Source: Lichenicoccus sp965276875 (lineage in GTDB: Bacteria > Pseudomonadota > Alphaproteobacteria > Acetobacterales > Acetobacteraceae). Taken from it: 64,000 nucleotides of DNA. The position numbers and the translations under genes are program-made. Under the pieces are notes generated by a model. The model was given only the letters and a program-made list of their open reading frames with translations. It had not been told where the DNA came from and made no database searches. The stretch is from positions 372,001 through 436,000 of the forward strand of contig NZ_OZ255701.1 of assembly GCF_965276875.1 (NCBI RefSeq), read 5' to 3'. Shown one piece after another: positions 17,393 through 23,709 of this stretch. Numbering within the stretch: the first letter of the stretch is position 1; each line of letters opens with the position of its first letter.

Positions 17393-18523
17393 CTACTCGG
17401 ATTGCAGCAGCACCAGGTCGTCGCGGTGCACCATCTCGTCGCGGCCACGCCAACCGAGCAGAGCCTCGATGGTCTCCGACCGGTGCCCGGCGATGCGCCT
17501 CGAGTCGGCACTGCCATAGGCGCACAACCCGCGTGCGAGGGCGGTGCCATCCTCGCTGATGATCTCGACCAGGTCGCCGCGTGCGAAGTCGCCCTCGACG
17601 GCGCGCACCCCCGCCGGCAGCAGCGAGCGGCCGTTTGCCATGGCCCCCGCCGCACCCCGATCGACGCGTAGCGTTCCGGCCGGCTGCAGCGAGCCTGCGA
17701 TCCAGCGCTTGCGCGCCGAGCGTCCGTCCGGGGCCGCCAGGAACCAGGTGCAGCGCCCGCCCGCGAGCAGGGCGGCGAGCGGATGCGGCCGGGTGCCCAG
17801 CGCGATCGCCATGGCGCAGCCGGCGCCGGTAGCAATGCGCGCCGCCAGCAGCTTGGTGCGCATGCCGCCCGAGGCGTAGCCGGTCGGGGGCGCCCCCGCC
17901 ATCGCCTCGATCGCCTCGGTGAGCTGCGCCACCAGCGGCACGTGTGCCGCATCCGGGTGCTTTGCCGGATCGGCGGTGTAGAGACCGTCGACATCGGACA
18001 GCAACACGAGCTGGTCCGCCTGCATCATCCCGGCGACGCGGGCAGCGAGACGGTCGTTGTCGCCAAAGCGGATTTCCGCGGTGGCGACGGTGTCGTTCTC
18101 GTTGATCACCGGCAGGCAGCCAAGGCCGGCCAAGGTCGTCAAGGTGGCGCGTGCATTCAAATAGCGGCGGCGATCCTCGGTATCGTCCGGGGTCAGCAGC
18201 AATTGCGCGGCGGTGAGGCCGTGGGCGGAGAGGGCAGCACTCCAGGCCTGCGCCAGGCGTATCTGGCCGACCGCGGCCGCGGCCTGCTTCTCCTCGAGCC
18301 GCAAGCGTCCGGGCGGCAGCCGCAATGCGTGGCGCGCCAGCGCAATGGCGCCCGACGAGACCACGATGACTTCGATGCCGCGCGCCCGCAGGGCGGCGAT
18401 ATCGGCGGCGACGCTATCGAGCCAGGCCGCGCGCGGTGCCGCCGCGTCCGGATCAACGATCAGCGCGCTGCCGATCTTGACGACGAGACGGCTCGCCTGG
18501 CCGAGCTGTGGTGTGGCACTCAC
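17393..18523 (-). CDS. proB: glutamate 5-kinase
   Basis: ATP-dependent phosphorylation of L-glutamate, the first step of proline synthesis. The protein has 376 residues: an amino-acid-kinase domain (VVKIGSALIVDP, VVSSGAIALAR, INENDTVAT, FGDNDRLAARVA, LLSDVDGLYTADP) followed by a C-terminal PUA domain from about residue 280. The start is GTG and overlaps the obgE stop as GTGA, so it is coupled to obgE. proA is not in the window. Last gene of the rplU-rpmA-obgE-proB run. Confidence 0.96.
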   Translation of the reverse strand: MSATPQLGQASRLVVKIGSALIVDPDAAAPRAAWLDSVAADIAALRARGIEVIVVSSGAIALARHALRLPPGRLRLEEKQAAAAVGQIRLAQAWSAALSAHGLTAAQLLLTPDDTEDRRRYLNARATLTTLAGLGCLPVINENDTVATAEIRFGDNDRLAARVAGMMQADQLVLLSDVDGLYTADPAKHPDAAHVPLVAQLTEAIEAMAGAPPTGYASGGMRTKLLAARIATGAGCAMAIALGTRPHPLAALLAGGRCTWFLAAPDGRSARKRWIAGSLQPAGTLRVDRGAAGAMANGRSLLPAGVRAVEGDFARGDLVEIISEDGTALARGLCAYGSADSRRIAGHRSETIEALLGWRGRDEMVHRDDLVLLQSE

Positions 18524-19539
18524 GCCGGGACGCGAGCGGAGACTTCCCGGGCGAGCGTCACCCGATCCTGCAGGGCCCGCAGCGCCTCGGGCACGCCCTG
18601 CCGGCTGGCCGCCGAGAGCACCAGCACCGGTGCCGCGGTCGCCTTCTCCAGGGCATGCCGGCGCGCGGCGAGTTCGCGGGGACTCATCGCGTCAATCTTG
18701 TTCAGGGCCACCAGCTCGGGCTTCTCGTCGAGGCCGCCGCCGTAAGCCGCGAGCTCCTCGCGCACCGTCCGCCAGGCGGCCACCACATTGCCGGCGGCGC
18801 CGTCGATCAGATGCAGCAGCACCGCGCAACGCTCGACATGGCCGAGGAAGCGGTCACCGAGCCCGGCGCCCTCGTGCGCGCCTTCGATCAGTCCGGGAAT
18901 GTCGGCCAGCACGAGCTCCTCGCCGACCGACAGCCGCACCACGCCGAGCTGCGGATGCAGGGTGGTGAACGGATAATCCGCGATCTTGGGCCGTGCCGCC
19001 GAGGCCACCGAGAGAAAGGTGGACTTTCCGGCATTCGGCAGCCCCACCAGGCCGGCGTCGGCAATCAGCTTGAGCCGCAGCCAGACCCAGCGCTCCTCGC
19101 CCGGCCAGCCGGCATCGGAACGTCGCGGCGCGCGGTTGGTGCTGCTCTTGTAGGTGGCATTGCCGAAGCCGCCATCGCCGCCTCGGCAAAGCAGGATGCG
19201 CTTGCCGGGCGCATCAAGGTCCGCGAGCAGCACCTCGCGCGTCTCGTCGAAGATCTGGGTGCCGGTCGGCACCGTGATGACGACGGTCTCGGCGCCGGCG
19301 CCGGTGCAATCCGAACCCGCACCGTTGCCGCCCTTGCGGGCGCGGAAATGTTGGGTGTAGCGGAAGTCAATCAGGGTGTTGAGGTTTGACGCCGCCTCGA
19401 AGACGATGTCGCCGCCGCGGCCGCCATTGCCGCCGTCGGGACCGCCGAACTCGATATATTTTTCGCGCCGAAACGCTGTAACGCCGTTACCGCCGTCACC
19501 GGATTTAACGTAGATCTTGGCCTGATCGAGAAACTTCAT
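18520..19539 (-). CDS. obgE: GTPase ObgE/CgtA
   Basis: Ribosome-associated GTPase involved in 50S maturation and stress control. The glycine-rich OBG fold is at the N-terminus (MKFLDQAKIYVKSGDGGNG, GGPDGGNGGRGGDI). The G domain follows, with GLPNAGKSTFLS (G1), DIPGLIEGAH (G3) and NKID (G4). The start at 19539 was chosen because MKFLDQA is the conserved N-terminus; 26 more in-frame codons upstream are not conserved. This gives 339 residues. It lies 13 bases after rpmA, the normal order. Confidence 0.97.
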   Translation of the reverse strand: MKFLDQAKIYVKSGDGGNGVTAFRREKYIEFGGPDGGNGGRGGDIVFEAASNLNTLIDFRYTQHFRARKGGNGAGSDCTGAGAETVVITVPTGTQIFDETREVLLADLDAPGKRILLCRGGDGGFGNATYKSSTNRAPRRSDAGWPGEERWVWLRLKLIADAGLVGLPNAGKSTFLSVASAARPKIADYPFTTLHPQLGVVRLSVGEELVLADIPGLIEGAHEGAGLGDRFLGHVERCAVLLHLIDGAAGNVVAAWRTVREELAAYGGGLDEKPELVALNKIDAMSPRELAARRHALEKATAAPVLVLSAASRQGVPEALRALQDRVTLAREVSARVPA

Positions 19540-19552
19540 GTCCCACGCGTGC

Positions 19553-19822
19553 CTACTCGGCGGCAGCCGGCAAAGCGTCGACGCTGACCTGCACCCGCCC
19601 CTCGGCGCGCGTGTCAAACTTCACGTGCCCGTCGATCAAGGCAAAGATCGTGTGGTCTCGACCAAGGCCGACATTGCGGCCCGGCTTCACCTTGGTGCCC
19701 CGCTGGCGGATGATGATGTTGCCGGCGATCACGCGCTCGCCGCCGAACTTCTTGACGCCGAGACGACGGCCCGCGGTGTCGCGCCCGTTGCGGGACGAGC
19801 CGCCCGCCTTCTTATGTGCCAT
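19553..19822 (-). CDS. rpmA: 50S ribosomal protein L27
   Basis: An 89-residue ribosomal protein near the peptidyl-transferase centre. It begins MAHKKAGGSSRNGRD, continues RLGVKKFGGE and IIIRQRGTKVKPG, then GRDHTIFALIDG, all characteristic. Fifteen bases separate it from rplU and thirteen from obgE, so it is the middle of the classical rplU-rpmA-obgE operon. Confidence 0.98.
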   Translation of the reverse strand: MAHKKAGGSSRNGRDTAGRRLGVKKFGGERVIAGNIIIRQRGTKVKPGRNVGLGRDHTIFALIDGHVKFDTRAEGRVQVSVDALPAAAE

Positions 19823-19837
19823 GGCTTGGTCTCCGGA

Positions 19838-20152
19838 TCAGGCGGTGATGATGTCGGCGATGCGCAGCACGGTGACCGGCTGGCGATGGCCGTTGCGGCG
19901 GCGGCTATTCTGCCGGCGGCGCTTCTTGAAGATGATGACGGTGTCCAGGCGATCCTGAGCCACCACCGTGGCGGTGACACTGGCCCCAGGCACCAGAGGT
20001 GCTCCGATGGTCGTGCCATCCGTGCCGCCGACGGCGAGGACATCGGTAAACGTAACGATGGCGCCAGCCTCGACCTCAAGCTTTTCGACCTTGAGCACGG
20101 TCTGCGGGCTTACGCGATACTGCTTTCCGCCAGTGCGGATGACTGCGAACAT
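19838..20152 (-). CDS. rplU: 50S ribosomal protein L21
   Basis: A 104-residue large-subunit protein that binds 23S rRNA. It starts MFAVIRTGGKQYRVSPQ, the family signature, and has IIFKKRRRQNSRRRNGHRQP near the C-terminus, which corresponds to the L21 KKRRRK-G-H motif. First gene of the rplU-rpmA-obgE-proB operon. A hairpin lies in its 5' leader and a TTGACA box further upstream. Confidence 0.98.
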   Translation of the reverse strand: MFAVIRTGGKQYRVSPQTVLKVEKLEVEAGAIVTFTDVLAVGGTDGTTIGAPLVPGASVTATVVAQDRLDTVIIFKKRRRQNSRRRNGHRQPVTVLRIADIITA

Positions 20153-20232
20153 GCTGACTTCTCTGCTTTCCGATCACATCGCCGCACGCGGCCCTGATCG
20201 CTTTTTGATTATGAACTCTGTGGGCATGGCAA

Positions 20233-20255
20233 CGCGCCGGCGTGAAACCGGCGCG
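20233..20255 (-). promoter_or_regulatory. GC-rich hairpin in the rplU 5' leader
   Basis: A perfect 8-bp stem CGCGCCGG/CCGGCGCG with a 7-base loop, about 80-103 nt before the rplU ATG and just after its predicted transcription start. It has no U-run, so it is not a simple terminator. L21-operon leaders are autoregulated in some bacteria; whether this is such a leader is inference. Confidence 0.35.
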
Positions 20256-20263
20256 CCCCGGAT

Positions 20264-20292
20264 GGCTACAGCCCCGGGCCCACCGCTGTCAA
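20264..20292 (-). promoter_or_regulatory. candidate rplU promoter
   Basis: Minus strand TTGACA (20292-20287), 16-17 bp, then TGTAGC/GTAGCC. The -35 is perfect and the -10 weak. It is back to back with the tRNA-Ser promoter; only 5 bases separate the two -35 elements. Confidence 0.4.
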
Positions 20293-20297
20293 CCAGA

Positions 20298-20326
20298 TTG
20301 CGCCGCGGCCCCGGCCCCTCTATAAC
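20298..20326 (+). promoter_or_regulatory. candidate tRNA-Ser promoter
   Basis: TTGCGC at 20298-20303, a 17-bp spacer, TATAAC at 20321-20326, about 20 bp before the mature tRNA 5' end. Confidence 0.55.
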
Positions 20327-20345
20327 CCCGCCGCCACATGCCTTG

Positions 20346-20435
<90 letters not shown>

Positions 20436-20466
20436 AGACCCTGCTCCAACATGGCGCCGCCGAACC

Positions 20467-20511
20467 TTGTCAATCGCTAAGAAGTTCCTTACTCTTACCC
20501 GCCAGAGTAAG
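20467..20511 (+). promoter_or_regulatory. vapBC promoter with palindromic operator
   Basis: TTGTCA (20467-20472), a 17-bp spacer, TACTCT (20490-20495). A perfect inverted repeat CTTACTCT-N8-AGAGTAAG (20488-20511) covers the -10 and ends just before the ribosome-binding AGAGG. That is the layout expected for autorepression by the AbrB-type antitoxin encoded next. Confidence 0.6.
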
Positions 20512-20519
20512 AGGCTCCC

Positions 20520-20753
20520 ATGCGCATCACATCCAAGGGCCAAGTGACCATTCCCGCCGACATCCGCGAGCGGGCAGGTCTGCTGCCGCAGACCAACGTG
20601 GAATTCGTGTTCGACGGTAAGATCGTGCGCATCGTACGCGCCGATGCCCGCAACAGTGATGGCCGCGGCGCCAGGCTTGTCGCTCACTTGCGCGGACGCG
20701 GCGACGTCGCGATGAGCACGGATGCCATCATGGCACTGACCCGCGACGGCTGA
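20520..20753 (+). CDS. vapB: AbrB/MazE-family antitoxin (VapB)
   Basis: A 77-residue DNA-binding antitoxin. MRITSKGQVTIPADIRERAGLLPQT is the SpoVT/AbrB swapped-hairpin signature. The C-terminal part (MSTDAIMALTRD) matches the toxin-wrapping tail of VapB proteins. The ATG is preceded by AGAGG at 5 bases. The stop TGA is directly followed by the vapC ATG. A palindrome over the promoter suggests autorepression with VapC. Confidence 0.9.
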   Translation: MRITSKGQVTIPADIRERAGLLPQTNVEFVFDGKIVRIVRADARNSDGRGARLVAHLRGRGDVAMSTDAIMALTRDG

Positions 20754-21161
20754 ATGGCGGCGGTCCTGGTCGACGCCAACGTTCTTCTCGACATCATGAC
20801 GCAGGATGCGCGTTGGTGCGCCTGGTCAGCAGACGCCATCGCGCATGCGGCTGATCGCAGCCGCTTGGTCATTAATCCAGTCATCTATGCGGAGGTATCG
20901 GTGCGCTACACGCGCATCGAGGACCTCGACCTGGCGCTGCCGAAATCAATGCTCGACCGGGAAGCCATTCCCTATGAAGCCGCCTTTCTCGCCGGCAAGT
21001 CGTTCCTGGCCTACCGGAAGCGTGGCGGCGAAAGGCGGTCGCCGCTTCCAGATTTCTTCATCGGCGCCCACGCGGCCATTGCTGGCTATGCGCTCATGAC
21101 CCGCGATGCCGCCCGCTACCGAACCTACTTCCCCAAACTATCCATCATTACACCAAGCTGA
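20754..21161 (+). CDS. vapC: PIN-domain ribonuclease toxin (VapC)
   Basis: A 135-residue PIN nuclease expected to cleave tRNA or rRNA when released from VapB. The acidic active-site residues are present: VDANVLLDI (first Asp), NPVIYAEVSV (Glu), and DFFIGAHAAIAGYALMTRDAARY (third and fourth Asp). The gene follows vapB with no gap and appears full length, so this module looks intact. First operon after tRNA-Ser. Confidence 0.9.
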   Translation: MAAVLVDANVLLDIMTQDARWCAWSADAIAHAADRSRLVINPVIYAEVSVRYTRIEDLDLALPKSMLDREAIPYEAAFLAGKSFLAYRKRGGERRSPLPDFFIGAHAAIAGYALMTRDAARYRTYFPKLSIITPS

Positions 21162-21211
21162 ATGGAGCCGCTTCGGCCAAAATGGCTTGATGGCTCGTCC
21201 TGGAGGCGCCC

Positions 21212-21418
21212 GTGAAGACCGAGTCGGCGCGAGAGGAGAAGACCACGTTTGGTCTCATGATGGACAAGGCAAATGCGGAGCCAGCGCCGATCGAGAAGCG
21301 CGGGAGCGGGCCGTCATCCGCCAAAGCCCGTTCGATAGAACAACTGAAACACGCGCAGAGGGCCGCAACGGACACATCTATGGGGCGGCTGTCCTCAGTC
21401 CCTTGTTCTGCGAGATGA
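21212..21418 (+). CDS. small hypothetical protein ahead of the restriction-modification genes
   Basis: A 68-residue frame starting with GTG, preceded by GGAGG at 5 bases, which is a strong ribosome site. The product is hydrophilic and Lys/Glu/Ala-rich (KTESAREEKTTFGLMMDKAN) with no recognised domain. It ends 58 bases before the methylase gene and reads in the same direction. It could be a controller or an accessory of the system, or a chance frame. There is no other candidate gene in this 315-base gap. Confidence 0.35.
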   Translation: MKTESAREEKTTFGLMMDKANAEPAPIEKRGSGPSSAKARSIEQLKHAQRAATDTSMGRLSSVPCSAR

Positions 21419-21476
21419 CGGTCCGTCGGCGCAGGCTGCTCGTCGATATTTCCGGCTATGTGATCGTGTTTGGACC

Positions 21477-22106
21477 ATGAGTCTGATCAAGTCCAAGCGG
21501 CGCGTCGCCGACCACGGAGAGGTATTTACGCCCAGGTGGCTGGTCGAAAGGATGCTCGGGCTCGTCAGCGGCGAGGCCGAGCGCATCGACGCCCGCTTTC
21601 TGGAGCCGGCGTGCGGTAGCGGCAATTTCCTTGCACCGGTGTTGCAGCGTAAGCTGGCGACCGTTGAGGCGAAGTACGGCGGGTCCAATTTTGAACGGCA
21701 GCACTATGCCCTGCTCGCCCTGATGTCCATCTATGGTATCGAGCTGCTCATGGACAACATCGTTGAGTGCCGCGCGAACCTGCTCGAGATTTTCGGCGAA
21801 TTCCTGAACCTGGACAATTCGGACGACCTCCATCGTGCCGCTGTCTATGTGCTGTCGCAGAACCTCGTGCACGGTGACGCCCTGACGATGCGCGCCTGCG
21901 ATGGTCAACCAATCACCTTTGCCGAATGGGGCTATCTCGGCCGGGGCAGGTTCCAGCGACGCGACTTCCGCCTCGATGTTCTAACGGGGTCGTCGGCCTT
22001 CAGCGCCAAGGACTCGCTCTTCGCGCATTTGGGCAAGCATGAACTGTTCACGCCGACCAGGTCCTACCCGCCTACTACAGTCAGAGGATTGGCTGATGCC
22101 GGCTGA
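21477..22106 (+). CDS. small N6-adenine DNA methylase-like protein (SAM-binding, no NPPY)
   Basis: A 209-residue protein. GEVFTPRWLVERML followed by FLEPACGSGNFLAPVL (residues 41-56) is the SAM-binding motif I region of N6-adenine methyltransferases, and NLVHGDALTM resembles motif III. The position where NPPY should occur reads ITFAEWGYLGRGRFQRRDFR, so it probably does not catalyse alone and may be a partner of the next protein. The gene looks complete rather than truncated. Its last 11 bases overlap the following methyltransferase gene, implying coupled translation. Base composition drops relative to flanking core genes. Confidence 0.75.
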   Translation: MSLIKSKRRVADHGEVFTPRWLVERMLGLVSGEAERIDARFLEPACGSGNFLAPVLQRKLATVEAKYGGSNFERQHYALLALMSIYGIELLMDNIVECRANLLEIFGEFLNLDNSDDLHRAAVYVLSQNLVHGDALTMRACDGQPITFAEWGYLGRGRFQRRDFRLDVLTGSSAFSAKDSLFAHLGKHELFTPTRSYPPTTVRGLADAG

Positions 22107-23709
22107 GGCAAAAGCACCCTTCGCCCTGCTCGGCCGCAACCCGGATGTGCTGACGTGCATTGCGAACCTCTCAAACGATGAGGTGTTCACGCCCCCCGAG
22201 TTTGCGAACCGAATGCTGGACACGCTGGCCGCAGCATGGGCGACCGACCATAACGGTGCAAATCTGTGGGCGGATAAGACGCTCACGTTTCTCGATCCAT
22301 GCACGAAGTCGGGCGTGTTCCTGCGCGAGATTACAAGCCGTCTGACAAAGGGTTTGGCCGATGAAATACCGAACCTGGAGCAACGAGTTGATCATATCCT
22401 GACCAGGCAGGTGTTCGGCATCGCCATCACTTACCTGACCAGCCTGCTGGCGAGGCGCAGCGTGTACTGCTCGAAACACGCCAAGGGCCAAAACTCTATC
22501 TCAACGGGCTTCGCTACCGACTCTGGCAACATCTGGTTCAAACGAGTCGAGCACACATGGGTAAATGGCAAATGTGCATATTGCGGGGCTAGCCAGAAGA
22601 CGTTGGGTCGTGGCGATGGGCTCGAAACCCACGCATACGCGTTCATCCACACGGACAATATTGCCTCTCGGGTGTCCGAATGGTTTGGAGGTCACATGCA
22701 GTTCGACGTAATCATTGGGAACCCACCGTACCAGCTGGGCGATGGCGGCTTCGGCACGAGCGCAGCGCCTATCTACCAATTATTCGTGGAGAAGGCGCTC
22801 GAGCTCGATCCACGCTACGCAGTGTTTGTGACGCCTTCACGCTGGATGGCCGGAGGCAAGGGGCTGGATAAGTATCGGGAACGGATGCTCTCGGACAAGC
22901 GCATAAGGAGAATAGTCGATTATCCAAAGCTTCACGAGGCATTTCCAGGAGTAAAGATTCGTGGCGGCATCTCATATTTTCTCTGGGAGCGTGACAATCC
23001 GGGTCCTTGCAGCGTTGATACAATCTGGGACGGCCAATCAACTGGACCGGAGGTGTCGCGCTACCTGGATACATATGACGTTCTCGTGCGACGCAATGAG
23101 GCTGTCCCGATCCTCGACAAGGTGAGAGCAAAAGGGGAGCGGACCCTTAATTTTCGAGTATCGAGCCGTAAGCCTTTCGGGCTCCCGACTCACTTTCACG
23201 GTAGACCCAGCCCATCAGGCCTGACGAACGCTGTAAAACTGTTCGGCTCACAAAAGGTAAGTTGGATCAGACGTTCGGACGTTCCGACGAACGCAGATTG
23301 GATAGACAGCTGGAAGGTTCTTCTGACAGCAGTGCAGGGAACCAGTGGAGCAGTTGAAACCAAATTTCTCAGCAAGCCTATAATTGCGCCACCGGGGACG
23401 GCCTGTACGGAGACTTACCTCGTCGCTGGAAGGTTCGGCGATGAGCTCTCTGCACAAAACTATGCGAGCTACCTGCGCACCCGATTCCTGCGGTTCTTAG
23501 TATGCCTGAGGAAGGCTACGCAACATGCGACAAGGGATGTATATGCTTTCGTACCCGACCTACCACTGAATACGGGATGGTCGGACGTGAAGCTCTACAG
23601 TCGATACAAACTAACCATGGACGAGATTGCCTTCGTCGAGTCACAAGTCGCTGAACACGACGCCGAACTATTCGATGAAGCCGATGCGGACAATGGCGGA
23701 GATGAGTAA
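22096..23709 (+). CDS. DNA N6-adenine methyltransferase of a restriction-modification system
   Basis: A 537-residue protein. It opens with SNDEVFTPPEFANRML and a variant motif I, FLDPCTKSGVFL (65-76). A probable zinc knuckle follows (C125 region, then CAYC at 160-163), then DVIIGNPPYQLGDGGFGTS with the catalytic NPPY at about 209-212, and FVTPSRWMAGGKG. The C-terminal half (after about 330) would be the target-recognition part. The start at 22096 was chosen for the overlap with the preceding gene; longer in-frame starts lie inside that gene. It overlaps the helicase gene by 8 bases. Lower GC than the core suggests acquisition. Confidence 0.85.
   Translation: MPAEAKAPFALLGRNPDVLTCIANLSNDEVFTPPEFANRMLDTLAAAWATDHNGANLWADKTLTFLDPCTKSGVFLREITSRLTKGLADEIPNLEQRVDHILTRQVFGIAITYLTSLLARRSVYCSKHAKGQNSISTGFATDSGNIWFKRVEHTWVNGKCAYCGASQKTLGRGDGLETHAYAFIHTDNIASRVSEWFGGHMQFDVIIGNPPYQLGDGGFGTSAAPIYQLFVEKALELDPRYAVFVTPSRWMAGGKGLDKYRERMLSDKRIRRIVDYPKLHEAFPGVKIRGGISYFLWERDNPGPCSVDTIWDGQSTGPEVSRYLDTYDVLVRRNEAVPILDKVRAKGERTLNFRVSSRKPFGLPTHFHGRPSPSGLTNAVKLFGSQKVSWIRRSDVPTNADWIDSWKVLLTAVQGTSGAVETKFLSKPIIAPPGTACTETYLVAGRFGDELSAQNYASYLRTRFLRFLVCLRKATQHATRDVYAFVPDLPLNTGWSDVKLYSRYKLTMDEIAFVESQVAEHDAELFDEADADNGGDE

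Noticed and set aside
21477..22106. Methylase gene as a truncated fragment
   Set aside because: It has a normal stop overlapping the next start, and its C-terminal part reads as ordinary protein sequence, so an intact small subunit is more likely.
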